Shown: piece after piece, positions 26,038 to 34,535 of the stretch | Position numbering within the stretch: the first letter of the stretch is position 1 | Layout of the letters: every line of letters begins with the position of its first letter | Notes under the pieces: model-generated | Database searches by the model: none | What the model was told of the DNA's origin: nothing | Seen by the model: the letters and a program-made list of their open reading frames with translations, nothing else | DNA from: Pseudomonadota bacterium | Lineage (GTDB): Bacteria; Chloroflexota; UBA6077; JAJPHF01 | DNA: 64,000 nt | Direction of reading: 5' to 3' | Assembly: GCA_021325365.1 (NCBI GenBank) | Contig: JAJPHF010000013.1 | Location: forward strand, 1 to 64,000 | Made by a program: the position numbers and the translations under genes

Positions 26038-26176
26038 GGTGTGTCTCTCCCCACTTATCTTGCGTGCGCCGCGCACGCTACTGAGAGCTAGTGGGCAGGG
26101 GACGTGCCAGCGGGGTACGACCGGGCGTGTATAGTCCCGGCCGGCGCTTCACGGTAGGCAGAGATCGAGTGGTGCG

Positions 26177-27268
26177 TTAGCGGCCCAGCTCGCGGTGGAC
26201 CTCGGCGAGCACGGAGGGGTCCGCGAGCTGCTCGAACGGGGCGATCGCGTCGAGCGCGCCGGCCTCGACGTCGAGCCGCTGCAACGTGTCCACGCCCTCG
26301 GGCGAGATGCTGCCATCGCGGCTCCACGACGTGTGAACCTGGTCCCAGGTCGTAGCGGCGATGTCCGGCTCCATGGCGAAGCGGTCGATCATCACCTGGA
26401 TCACGGCGTCGCGCTCTGTCTGGATCGCTGCCAGCGCGTCGAGCTGCGCCTTGAGCATGCGCTTCACCTCGTCGCGCTGGGCGGCGATCTTCTCCACGCT
26501 CGTGCCGACGCCGGTGAACGGGTATTCGAGTGTCAGGTCGTCGGGCCGGCCGAGCACGTGCATGCCCTCGCGCTCAGCCAGGGCGGGGTAGGGCGGCGTC
26601 AGCGGGGCCCCGTCGATCCGGCCGAGGCGTAACGCTTCCCAGAGCACGTTCTCCTCACCCAGGTTCAGGTACTGCACGTCGTGCTGGGGGTCGAGCCCAA
26701 GCGCGGCGACGTAGAGCTGCGTCGTGACGTGGCTGTTGCCGCCGTAGCCCGTGACGCCGAACACTTTGCCGCGCACGTCAGCGGCCTGCCGGACCTCCGG
26801 CTGGGTGATGAGGAAGAAATTGGGCTTGGGCAGGTGGACGGCGAGCGCGCGCACAGGCACGCCCTTCGCGGCGGCGCGCATCAGCGAGCCGATGCTCAGC
26901 ACGTAGTCGATCTCGCCGGTCGTCAGGCCGGGGATCGACACCGCGGGACTGGCTGCCAGCGACTCACTCTCTAGGCCGTACTGCCGGTAGATACCCAGGC
27001 CGTCGGCGACGAAGTGCGCGAGGAACGCGGGCGACGTGCTGGAGTAGGCGATGCGCGCCCGCGCCGGTGCAGGCGGCACGGCCGGCGCGGGCGCGGCCGC
27101 CAGCGGCGTGGCCAGTGCGGACGGCGCGGGGGCCGCGGGCCGGCCGGGACTGCTGGCGGGCGCGCAGGCGACCAGCAGGGCGAGCACCGCGACCGTGACG
27201 GCACACCAGGAGCCGGGCCCGCGCGGGGTTAGGCGTGGGCGGCTTCGGCCGGCACGGGCAGCGCCCAT
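26177..27268 (-). CDS. NMT1/THI5-like substrate-binding lipoprotein
   Basis: A 363-residue exported binding protein. The signal (VTVAVLALLVAC) ends in a lipobox Cys, followed by a Pro/Ala linker and the fold: SPAFLAHFVADGLGIYRQYG (in place of the usual deGYFxxxG), then DVRGKVFGVTGYGGNSHVTT. The start ATG at 27268 has GGGGAGATCGAGCC upstream and overlaps the 3' end of the preceding ferritin-like gene by 40 bp, so the two are cotranscribed and may be translationally coupled. This link to a putative diiron protein is unusual for a transporter component. Confidence 0.82.
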   Translation of the reverse strand: MGAARAGRSRPRLTPRGPGSWCAVTVAVLALLVACAPASSPGRPAAPAPSALATPLAAAPAPAVPPAPARARIAYSSTSPAFLAHFVADGLGIYRQYGLESESLAASPAVSIPGLTTGEIDYVLSIGSLMRAAAKGVPVRALAVHLPKPNFFLITQPEVRQAADVRGKVFGVTGYGGNSHVTTQLYVAALGLDPQHDVQYLNLGEENVLWEALRLGRIDGAPLTPPYPALAEREGMHVLGRPDDLTLEYPFTGVGTSVEKIAAQRDEVKRMLKAQLDALAAIQTERDAVIQVMIDRFAMEPDIAATTWDQVHTSWSRDGSISPEGVDTLQRLDVEAGALDAIAPFEQLADPSVLAEVHRELGR

Positions 27269-28059
27269 GGCTCGATCTCCCCTCGGTCGATAGCGGCCAG
27301 CCGCTCCTCGCTCAGCGGGTTGCCGTAGATCTCGTTGCGGACGCGGACGTGCTGCACCATGAACTCGTGGAGCAGGCGCGTCGCCAGCGCCAGGTCGGCC
27401 TCGTCGCGGATCCACGTCCGGGCAAAGCCGCGCACGCGCAGCGGCCCGTGCTCGACCTCGTCCTCGACGATGCGCGCCATCGCCTTGGCGAACCGCTCGC
27501 GGAACTCGTCGCCGCGCAGCCGGCTGGCCTCGGTGAAGGAGCCGCCGCCGCCGCCCTCGGTCAGGTGCATCACCTCGTCGCTGAACTCCGAGCGGTACTC
27601 GTTACGGAAGCGGTAGAGCACGTCGATCATGGCGTTCGCCTCGGGCAGCCGCGGGTTATAGTGGCGCTCCAGCGGCAGGTCCGGGTCGATCGCCGCGTAG
27701 ACCTCGTACTCGCGCGCCTCCTCGGCCGTCAGCTTGCGGCCCAGCACCCACTCGGCGAGGTCGGCGAGCACCGTGTAGTGCTCGACCTCCTCGGCGATCT
27801 GCTTCAGCAGCGCCGCGAAGGCGTGGCGCTCGGTCGAGCGCTCCAGGTTCTCGCTCATGCGGGCGGCCCGCTGGAGCCACGCGACGCAGAACACCTCGCG
27901 GCCCATCTGGCGCCGCAGCATGTCCACGTGCTCCGCCGGGGTGTGCTCGCGGGCGAAGTACGTGCGTACCACCTCGGCCTCGCCCGCCGCGTAGCGCGCC
28001 AGGATGTCGTTCAGCTCGCGCTCGGCGCGCTCGGCCAGGGATTCAGGGCGGGTCGCCAT
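27229..28059 (-). CDS. Ferritin-like four-helix protein, possible diiron enzyme
   Basis: A 276-residue all-helical protein. Two ExxH-type metal motifs are visible: QIAEEVEHYTVLADLAEWVL near residue 90 and ARIVEDEVEHGPLRVRG near residue 210, spaced as in the ferritin-like/diiron-carboxylate superfamily (bundle helices 2 and 4). A Gly-rich loop (GGGGGS) separates the halves. I do not recognise the specific family. It could bind two irons and oxidise a substrate or store metal. The ATG at 28059 has GGAGGAGAGAA upstream. The downstream binding-protein gene overlaps its end; a luciferase-like monooxygenase gene follows the same orientation upstream of it. Confidence 0.6.
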   Translation of the reverse strand: MATRPESLAERAERELNDILARYAAGEAEVVRTYFAREHTPAEHVDMLRRQMGREVFCVAWLQRAARMSENLERSTERHAFAALLKQIAEEVEHYTVLADLAEWVLGRKLTAEEAREYEVYAAIDPDLPLERHYNPRLPEANAMIDVLYRFRNEYRSEFSDEVMHLTEGGGGGSFTEASRLRGDEFRERFAKAMARIVEDEVEHGPLRVRGFARTWIRDEADLALATRLLHEFMVQHVRVRNEIYGNPLSEERLAAIDRGEIEPWALPVPAEAAHA

Positions 28060-28100
28060 GATTCTCTCCTCCACGGGGAAGCGATCATCTACCCGACGCC

Positions 28101-28227
28101 GGGCGGCAGGGGATGAGCCCCGGCCCTACGTCTTCTATCGGTGCCTACGAACCGGCGGGCGGTAGGGGACGAGGCCCTGCCCTATTCCTGCCCACCGGCT
28201 GCCGAGGGACGAGTCCCTGCCTTACGG
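28101..28227 (+). repeat. Three tandem copies of a GGGGACGAG/CCCTGCCCTAC repeat
   Basis: Copies at 28101-28130, 28157-28186 and 28198-28227 share GG-AGGGGA(C/T)GAG followed by CCC(T/G)GCCCTAC; each can form a short hairpin (GGGG...CCCC). Single copies occur at 32541-32570 and, in reverse, 52784-52814. The block lies in the gap between the monooxygenase stop and the ferritin-like start. It is a dispersed repeat family, not a coding region. Confidence 0.6.
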
Positions 28228-28266
28228 GTTTTGCGCGACGGGGGACTCGCGCCTCGGCCTGCTCGC

Positions 28267-29385
28267 TCAGGTTGCCGCTGAACGGGTCGCCGCGGTGTCC
28301 GGGCGCGAGGCGCGGGCGGGCTCGGCAGCGTCGGGGAAAGCGGGCATCACCTCGGCGGCGAACAGCTCCAGCGTGCGCGTCGCCTCCTCCGTCGAGATGC
28401 CGCCGAAGTTGATCTGCATCGACGGCTCGACCTCGCCGAACGTGTCGCGGACGAACTGGACCTGCTCGATCACCTCGGTCGGCGAGCCGACGAACGCCAC
28501 ACGGCCCTCGCGCAGCGTGTCGGGCGTCTGCGCGCGGACGGCGGTAACCACTTTGTCGTAGCCGGCGTAGTTGCCGGACGCGCGGCCCTCCCACGACGAC
28601 ACGGCCTCGCTGAACACTTCGACATAGCGCTCGACGGGCCGCCGGAAGCCAGCCAGCGCCGCCTCGTGCGTCTCGGCCAGGTAGCAGTGGAACGACATCT
28701 GGACCTGCTCCTGGCCCGGCGGGTGGCCTGCCCGCGCCCAGGCCTCGCGGTACGAGCGCACGAACGCCGCCGTGCGCTCCAGGCTGCCGGCGAACGGCAC
28801 GATCATCAGGTGGTAGCCGCGCTCGCCGGCCCAGACGAACGATTCGGCGGTCGAGACGGCGGCGATGAAGATGGGCGGGTGCGGCTGCTGCACCGGGCGC
28901 GGCGTCAGGTGGACGTTCTGGAAGCGCCAGAAGCGGCCCTCGTGCGTCACGCGGTCCTCGGTCCAGAGCCGCTCGATGACGGCGATGCCCTCCTCGAAGC
29001 GCTCGCGGCTGTCGTCCATCGGCACGCCGAAGGCGTCGAACTCGTCCGGGATGAACGCCCGCCCGAAGCCCACGTCCAGGCGGCCCTGGCTCATGTTGTC
29101 CACCATCGCCAGCTCGCCGGCGAGCTTGATCGGGTGGCTAAAGGCAGGGATCACCGCCCCGGTGATCAGGCGAATGCGCCGCGTGCGGGCGGCGAGCGCC
29201 GACAGCAGGACGAGCGGGCTGGGCGTGTGGCCGCCGTAGTCGTGGAAGTAGTGCTCGACCGCCTTGATCGAGTGGTAGCCCAGCGCGTCGGCGCGCTCGG
29301 AGAGCGCGAGCACCTGCTGGTAGTAGGCGGCGGTCGACATGTCGCTGAGACGGAACGACGGAAAGAAGTTCAGGCCGAAGCGCAT
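28267..29385 (-). CDS. Luciferase-like flavin monooxygenase
   Basis: A 372-residue LLM-class TIM-barrel oxidoreductase that uses F420H2 or FMNH2. Motifs include FGLNFFPSFR at the start, YHSIKAVEHYFHDYGG, TRRIRLITGAVIPAF and the conserved RLDVGFGRAF(I/V)PDEF loop. It belongs to the bacterial luciferase/alkanesulfonate monooxygenase superfamily; the substrate is not readable. The ATG at 29385 has GGAGGACCAGG upstream. It is separated by only 52 bp from the end of the binding-protein gene at 29438-30502, which precedes it on the same strand, so the two are probably cotranscribed. Confidence 0.88.
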   Translation of the reverse strand: MRFGLNFFPSFRLSDMSTAAYYQQVLALSERADALGYHSIKAVEHYFHDYGGHTPSPLVLLSALAARTRRIRLITGAVIPAFSHPIKLAGELAMVDNMSQGRLDVGFGRAFIPDEFDAFGVPMDDSRERFEEGIAVIERLWTEDRVTHEGRFWRFQNVHLTPRPVQQPHPPIFIAAVSTAESFVWAGERGYHLMIVPFAGSLERTAAFVRSYREAWARAGHPPGQEQVQMSFHCYLAETHEAALAGFRRPVERYVEVFSEAVSSWEGRASGNYAGYDKVVTAVRAQTPDTLREGRVAFVGSPTEVIEQVQFVRDTFGEVEPSMQINFGGISTEEATRTLELFAAEVMPAFPDAAEPARASRPDTAATRSAAT

Positions 29386-29437
29386 CCTGGTCCTCCGTGC
29401 GCGTGGGGTCACGCCTACGCCGGGCGTCTACGCTACC

Positions 29438-30502
29438 TTAGCGATATGGGCCGAGGACCTGCACGGCCGCGTCGGCGAAGCTGTAGTCTACCAGGGCGTT
29501 CAGGTCGATGCGGGTCTGCTGCGCGCCGCTCGCCAGCCAGTAGTCCTGGTCGGCGGCCAGCGACGTGACGTTGATGCGGCCGTCGGGATCGAGGGCCGTG
29601 AGCGCCATGCGGTCGTAGAGGGCGGCGTCCTTGACGGGTGTGTTCTGGATGAGCGCCGCGATCGTGAGCTGGCGCGCGGCCGCGTCGCCCTTCACGAAGC
29701 CGTCGTTGTACACGCGCACGCCGCGCAGGTAGGCGGTCATAAAGCGGTTGGCAACGTCGGGCTGGTCCTGGGCGAAGCCGGCGCCGTACATCACCTCGGC
29801 CACCTGGAAGCCCGGATAGATCGCGTCGCTGTGCTGGTACACGGTGGCGAGGCCCTGATCGGCCAGTCGCGTCTCGAACGGCTCGGGGATGACGGTCGCG
29901 TCGATGTTATGCGAGCTAAAGGCCGGCAACTGGTCCGGGAAGCCCATCTCGACGATCTCGACGTCGTCCACGCGCAGGCCGGCGGGCCGCAGCCAATACG
30001 ACAGGAGCACCTCGGTCGGGATGCCGCGCGCCGGCAAGGCGACCCGCCGCCCGCGCAGGTCAGCCGGGCTTTGGACCTGGCCGCTGTCGGCGAGGTCGCG
30101 GCGGAACATCAGCGCGACGACAGAGTAGCCAGCCGGCCCGGAGGCGGCGTCGGCGACGAGCTTGATCGGGATGCCGCGCGCGACGGCGTTGAACAGGCCG
30201 GCGCTGTGCGAGCCGTCGCCCGCGTGAAGTTGGCCGGTGCCCAGCGCCGGCACCATGCGGGCCGCCGAGTCGAACTGCGTCGTCTCCAGCTCAATGCCCT
30301 GCTCCCGGAAGTAGCCTTGATCGAGCGCCACGAAAATGCCGGCCTCGGGCAAGACGCCGAGCACGCCCATCCGCACGCGGGCCGCCCCCTGCGCAAGGGC
30401 CAGCTCGCCCGGCGCCGTGCCGGCGAAGCCCGCGGCCAGGGCCACGAGGGCCGCGAGGAGCGCCGCCGCCGGTCGCAGCAGGGCCAAAGTCCGCCGATGC
30501 AC
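29438..30502 (-). CDS. NMT1/THI5-like substrate-binding protein
   Basis: A 354-residue protein with a long Sec signal (ALLRPAAALLAALVALAAGF) and no lipobox Cys, so it may be released rather than lipid-anchored. The fold is clear: AGIFVALDQGYFREQGIELE and DLRGRRVALPARGIPTEVLL. The GTG at 30502 has GGGGGAGGGAC upstream. It resembles the protein at 20242-21417 in motif order. It is upstream of, and probably cotranscribed with, a luciferase-like monooxygenase, and divergent from a second monooxygenase at 30735, so import and oxidation of one class of compound may be linked. Confidence 0.85.
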   Translation of the reverse strand: MHRRTLALLRPAAALLAALVALAAGFAGTAPGELALAQGAARVRMGVLGVLPEAGIFVALDQGYFREQGIELETTQFDSAARMVPALGTGQLHAGDGSHSAGLFNAVARGIPIKLVADAASGPAGYSVVALMFRRDLADSGQVQSPADLRGRRVALPARGIPTEVLLSYWLRPAGLRVDDVEIVEMGFPDQLPAFSSHNIDATVIPEPFETRLADQGLATVYQHSDAIYPGFQVAEVMYGAGFAQDQPDVANRFMTAYLRGVRVYNDGFVKGDAAARQLTIAALIQNTPVKDAALYDRMALTALDPDGRINVTSLAADQDYWLASGAQQTRIDLNALVDYSFADAAVQVLGPYR

Positions 30503-30734
30503 CGTCCCTCCCCCTTTCCGTGGGCGCTCGCCGGGTCGCCAGCGTGCCGCAAGGATACCACGGCCGCGCCACCGGTGCAGGCGGCCGGTCGGCCGGCTCA
30601 CCGCAGCCTGGGGAGCGGGCGAGTGGGCCGCGGGCCGGCGCCGCGCTCCGCTACACTATGGCAGCTTGGGGCAGGGAAGGGAGCCGTACCGGCTCGCGGC
30701 TCCCGGCCCGATTCCCGACGTCTGGAGGCTGCGG

Positions 30735-31808
30735 ATGCGCGCCGTGAAGCTGAGCCTGTTCACCGAGGTCCAGTGCCCGCCGACGGCGTCGCCGCAACAG
30801 CGGCTCGACGAGCTGCTTGCCCAGGCCGAGCTGGCCGACCGGCTCGGCTACCACGGGCTGTGGCTGTCCGAGATCCACTTCCAGCCGGAATTCTCGCTGC
30901 TGGCCGCGCCCTACGTCGTGCTGGGCGCGATCGCCGCGCGCACGCAGCGCCTGCGCCTCGGCGTCGCGGTGAACATCCTGCCGGTCCACCACCCCCTCCA
31001 CCTGGCCGAGCAGGCGGCCACGCTCGACGTGCTCTCACACGGGCGCCTGGAGTTCGCGATGGGGCGCGGTCACGTCCACAGCCGCGTGTACGAGGGCTTC
31101 GGCGCCGCCCGCGAGGAGAGCAGGGCGCGGCAGGAGGAGAGCGCGCGGGCGATCGTTGCCGCCTGGACGCAAGAGACGCTGGAGTTTCACGGCGCCTACT
31201 ACGACATTCCGGAGGTCGTGGTGACGCCCAAGCCGGTCCAGCGCCCTCATCCGCCGCTGCACGTCGCGGCGACCTCGCGCGCCAGCGTCGAGGCGACCGC
31301 GGGCCAGGGCTTGCACCTCTTCATGCCCGTCCACCTGCTGCCACGCGCCGAGCTGTGCGCGCTGGCGGCGGCCTACTGGGACGGCCTGCGCGCCCACGGC
31401 CACGATCCCGCGGCCCACGAACTGGGCTTGCTGCTGCCGCTGTACGTCGCCGCCACCACGGAGCAGGCGCGGGCGGAAGCGCGCGAGGGCTTCATGGACT
31501 ACTACCGCGTTATCCACGCGATCCAGGAGGACTACCTGCGCTGGCCGGGGCGGCGGGGCCACGAGGTTCCGCCGCCCAGCGCGCGCCGCCCGATGACGTT
31601 CGAGCGCTTCTGCGCCGAGGGCGCGATTCTGGCCGACCCGGCGACCGCCCTGGCCGACCTGCAGCACTTGATCGCGGCGACCGGCGCCACACAGATCCTC
31701 GGCTGGACGAACATGGGCAGCATCCCCCACGCGCGGGTAATGGGCTCGCTGCAACGGTTCGCCGACGAGGTGATGCCGCACCTGCCCGGCGCGGTCGCCC
31801 GCCCCTAG
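30735..31808 (+). CDS. Luciferase-like flavin monooxygenase
   Basis: A 357-residue LLM-class enzyme, a second member of the same superfamily as 28267-29385 but only distantly similar in sequence. Motifs: LGYHGLWLSEIHFQPEFSLL, TQRLRLGVAVNILPVHHPLH, the RLEFAMGRGHV loop and a C-terminal GWTNMGSIPHARVMGSL. The cofactor would be reduced flavin or F420. The ATG at 30735 has CTGGAGGCTGCG upstream; a TACACT at 30652-30657 may be its -10. It is divergent from the binding protein at 29438-30502 with 232 bp between. Substrate unknown. Confidence 0.88.
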   Translation: MRAVKLSLFTEVQCPPTASPQQRLDELLAQAELADRLGYHGLWLSEIHFQPEFSLLAAPYVVLGAIAARTQRLRLGVAVNILPVHHPLHLAEQAATLDVLSHGRLEFAMGRGHVHSRVYEGFGAAREESRARQEESARAIVAAWTQETLEFHGAYYDIPEVVVTPKPVQRPHPPLHVAATSRASVEATAGQGLHLFMPVHLLPRAELCALAAAYWDGLRAHGHDPAAHELGLLLPLYVAATTEQARAEAREGFMDYYRVIHAIQEDYLRWPGRRGHEVPPPSARRPMTFERFCAEGAILADPATALADLQHLIAATGATQILGWTNMGSIPHARVMGSLQRFADEVMPHLPGAVARP

Positions 31809-31875
31809 GCAGCGGGGCCGGCGTGGTGGAGCTGTTGGACTCCGGCAACCAGCCCCCCCCAGCCGGTGAGGCAGC

Positions 31876-32388
31876 TTAGGCTTGCTCGGGGGCAGCGTTG
31901 CTCCGCTGAGCACGGCGCCCCTGGTTGCGCGCGGCGTTCGCGAGCATCCGCTGCCCCCAGGCGAGGTTCGAGTCCGAGCCGCCCTCGTAGTACTGGATCT
32001 CCCACCAGTTGCGGTCGCGGTCCTTGATGAAGCACGAGTAGCCGCCGTGCAGCGAGCGGGGCGGCAGGATCTCCAGCAGCCCAAAGTCCTCGCGCTCGGC
32101 CAGGGCGCGCGCGTACCAGGCGTCGACCTCTTCCCGCGAGGCGCAGTCGAACCCGAAGTGGTTGAACACGGGCATGTCGTGCGGGTGCTTCACTTCCAGA
32201 CAGACGATGTACCACTCGGCGCCGAGCGAGACGCGGCAGCCGAACGGCACGTGCTGGACCGTGTCCATCCCGAGGAAGTCGCGGTAGAAACGCATGCTCT
32301 CCTGCACGTCGTCGATCTCGAGCGTGCCGTGCGTCAGCACCATTGGGCGGATCGCGCGCCCCGGGGCACTCTCTTGTGTTTGTGCCAT
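31876..32388 (-). CDS. VOC-family (glyoxalase/dioxygenase-fold) protein
   Basis: A 170-residue protein with two beta-alpha-beta-beta-beta modules: THGTLEIDDVQESMRFYRDF opens the first, FNHFGFDCASREEVDAWYA opens the second, and IKDRDRNWWEIQYYEG closes it. A His early in each module and the Glu in WWEIQY are the usual metal ligands, so a metalloenzyme (extradiol dioxygenase or isomerase-like) is likely. The start ATG has GGGGAGGCCAGG upstream. It converges with the monooxygenase gene (67 bp apart). It may act on products of aromatic or thiol metabolism; the substrate is unknown. Confidence 0.8.
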   Translation of the reverse strand: MAQTQESAPGRAIRPMVLTHGTLEIDDVQESMRFYRDFLGMDTVQHVPFGCRVSLGAEWYIVCLEVKHPHDMPVFNHFGFDCASREEVDAWYARALAEREDFGLLEILPPRSLHGGYSCFIKDRDRNWWEIQYYEGGSDSNLAWGQRMLANAARNQGRRAQRSNAAPEQA

Positions 32389-32498
32389 CCTGGCCTCCCC
32401 TTATCTCGGACGTGGCAGCCTCACCACTCGCCAACCGGCCGCGCCGGGTAGGCCCATGATCCCACTGGCTCGGAAGGCTGTCAACGGTCACGCCCGTG

Positions 32499-32606
32499 CT
32501 ACAGCGGTTTCCAGGATGATCGATCCGAGCGACCCCGGGCGGGCGACCGGGGTCGAGCCCCTGCCCTACGCTCGGCATGGCGCAAGACCGGCGAAAACCG
32601 CTGTAG
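32499..32606. mobile_element. MITE-like element with 12-bp terminal inverted repeats
   Basis: CTACAGCGGTTT (32499-32510) and AAACCGCTGTAG (32595-32606) are perfect inverted repeats around 84 bp that contain a copy of the GGGGTCGAG/CCCTGCCCTAC repeat (32541-32570). A related end, TATAGCGGTTTCC, occurs at 11598. No open frame inside. It sits between the VOC and carbonic-anhydrase-like genes. Confidence 0.55.
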
Positions 32607-32681
32607 GCCGATGACCAGCGGGCCCGGTGGTGCGCTGGCCCGCTCGCCGCGGGGGCTTCGGCAGGTTCCTATAGCTCGGGC

Positions 32682-33164
32682 TTACCGCCCGATCTCCTCG
32701 GGCTCTGGGGCGCCGCGGCCGTCGGGGCCGAGCGGGTGGTAATAGATGCGGGCCGGCTTGCCGACCCACGCCTGCACGCGCGCCTGCGCCGCCTTCAGGT
32801 GCGCCACATGGTTCTCGCGGCTGTTCGGCTCGCCCGCCAGTCGATAGGCGCCGCAGTCCTCGTGGTCCACGATCCAGATGGCCTCGACGTCGTGGAGGCG
32901 GTTGAGGACCACGGCGCTGTCCAGCCAGCGGTCGACGGCCAGCGAGGCGCCCTCGTGCGTGCGCAGATCGTAGGCGCCGCGCAGCCCCTGCGCCCGCAGC
33001 CAGTCGACGAGCGCGTCGGCGAAGCGGTAGTCGACACAGGCGGTGACCAGCACCCTGGCCCGCGGACCGCCGGCCCCGTGGAGCCCGGCGGTTGGCTCCG
33101 GCACGGGGAGGGGCGCCGCGTCGGGCGCGGCCGGGTGGCCAGTCGATTGCGGGGATGCGTCCAT
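32682..33164 (-). CDS. Beta-class carbonic anhydrase-like protein
   Basis: A 160-residue protein with an N-terminal Pro/Ala-rich stretch and then a small alpha/beta domain. The zinc-site pattern of beta-carbonic anhydrases is present: Cys43, the Asp45-Arg47 dyad in TACVDYRF, and His101-x2-Cys104 in VDHEDCGAY. It is shorter than a typical enzyme (about 200), lacking some C-terminal helices, so activity is not certain. The ATG at 33164 was used; the preceding bases include GGAAAG rather than a strong site. It lies 42 bp downstream of, and on the same strand as, a peptidase gene. Confidence 0.75.
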   Translation of the reverse strand: MDASPQSTGHPAAPDAAPLPVPEPTAGLHGAGGPRARVLVTACVDYRFADALVDWLRAQGLRGAYDLRTHEGASLAVDRWLDSAVVLNRLHDVEAIWIVDHEDCGAYRLAGEPNSRENHVAHLKAAQARVQAWVGKPARIYYHPLGPDGRGAPEPEEIGR

Positions 33165-33206
33165 GGAAAGCTCCGACGGCGAGAGTGCGGCCGATCCAGG
33201 CGTCGG

Positions 33207-34319
33207 CTAGCGCGTCCGCCCGCTGGGCGGCGTGAAGGCGTCGGCGGTCGCCTGGAGGCGTGCGGCGGCGGCGTTCGCGCGGCGGGCGAGCCGGTTGCGG
33301 ATGGGCGCCTGCGGGTCGGGCAGCGGCCGCAATAGCTCGCGCAGCAGGAGCGCCAGGCAGGTCAGGTCGCGCGGCGAGACGTACTCGGCCGCCAGCAGCC
33401 CATCCGGATCGACGTTGTGGTAGTTGCCGAGCGGCACGGCCAGCGCCCCGGTCTCGTAGCCGAACGCGGTGAAGGCGGTCGCCTCGCAGGTGCCGCCCGA
33501 CATGAGCTGGCGCTGGTAGCGGAAGGCCGGCTCGCGCTTCGCCAGCCGCGCGGCCGCCGCCGAGAGCAGCGCCTCGGCGCTCGGGCTGAACGCGCTCGTG
33601 CGGTCGCCCACGCGCACCACCGGCCCCTCGCCGATGCGGGCGCCCGGCAGCTCGCGGCTCGCCTCGAGCGAGATGATGAGCGCGTCGGCCGGCAGGCGGC
33701 GGGACTGGGCGAGCAGCGTGGCGCCGAACAGCCCCACCTCCTCGGCGCGGGTCAATACGCCGACCACGGGGCGTCCCGTGCGCCGCCGCGCCACCTGGCC
33801 CAGCAGCCAGAGGATCGCCGTCACGCCCATCAGGTCGTCGGCGGCGCGCATCGCCCAGCGCTCGTCGTCACGAATCAGGTCCGGCAGGTCCCACACGGCG
33901 AAGGCGGCGCCGCGACCGAGCGGCTCGCCCTCGTAGCGAAAGGTACGGGTGGCCGCGTCGAAGCCGACCAGCCGGCCGCGGCGCTCGTCGCGCGGGCCGA
34001 TCACGCGCACCGGCACGGCGCCGGCCAGCGCCGTCGCGGCCACGCCGCCCATCAGCCGCGCGCGGTCGCGGCCGAGCAGGTGCGCGCCGGGGTGGTCCAT
34101 GTGGGCCATCAGCACGAGCGGCGGCCCGTTCGCGCCGCCCGCGCGCGCCAGCAGGTTGCCGTAGGCGTCGCGCTCGACGGCCACGCCACGCCGGCGCAGC
34201 CAGGCGGTCGCCACGCGCGCCACGCCCGCCTCGAAGAACGCCGCCGCCGGCTCCGCCGCCAGCATCGCCAGGATGTCGCCCACCTCGGCGGTGACACGCG
34301 CGAAGCGCTCCTCGGCCAT
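33207..34319 (-). CDS. M42-like zinc aminopeptidase
   Basis: A 370-residue di-zinc peptidase of the MH clan (M42/M20/M28 type). Zinc and catalytic motifs: HMDHPG (residues 73-78), the bridging Asp in RAADDLMGV, the catalytic Glu in RAEEVGLFG, and the late His in PLGNYHNVD. M42 enzymes such as the tetrahedral aminopeptidases hydrolyse small peptides in the cytoplasm. The ATG at 34319 has AGGAGAG upstream with a short spacer; a longer frame from 34376 adds 19 residues. A G/C repeat block lies immediately upstream (34426-34535). Confidence 0.82.
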   Translation of the reverse strand: MAEERFARVTAEVGDILAMLAAEPAAAFFEAGVARVATAWLRRRGVAVERDAYGNLLARAGGANGPPLVLMAHMDHPGAHLLGRDRARLMGGVAATALAGAVPVRVIGPRDERRGRLVGFDAATRTFRYEGEPLGRGAAFAVWDLPDLIRDDERWAMRAADDLMGVTAILWLLGQVARRRTGRPVVGVLTRAEEVGLFGATLLAQSRRLPADALIISLEASRELPGARIGEGPVVRVGDRTSAFSPSAEALLSAAAARLAKREPAFRYQRQLMSGGTCEATAFTAFGYETGALAVPLGNYHNVDPDGLLAAEYVSPRDLTCLALLLRELLRPLPDPQAPIRNRLARRANAAAARLQATADAFTPPSGRTR

Positions 34320-34425
34320 CTCTCCTGTTACCCCCGGGCGCTTTGGCCTCTCTCGCCGCAAGAGGGCTGGAGACATATCCAGGATAACGGGTCACGGGGC
34401 ATCCTGGCAGGCCGCCTCGCCGCTC

Positions 34426-34535
34426 TCCCCCCTTCCCTGCGAAGGAAGGGGGGCAGGGGGGGTTAGGTCCTCCCCGTCCCCGGTGTCCTCCCCCATTACC
34501 CTATGGGGGAGAGGGGGCAGGGGGGAGAGGGGTCA
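34426..34535. repeat. G/C-tract dispersed repeat, type 2, copy C
   Basis: Contains CCCCCCTTCCCTGCGAAGGA and GGGGGGTTAGGTC, the right end of the element inserted in the CoxL-like gene, then a second hairpin TCCCCCATTACC / CTATGGGGGAGAG. It overlaps the stop of the glycosylphosphotransferase gene by a few bases and may end its transcript. Confidence 0.6.

Noticed and set aside
29339..31879. 846-codon plus-strand frame
   Set aside because: A mirror of the binding-protein and monooxygenase genes, which have family motifs; the long frame has none. High G+C produces such open frames.
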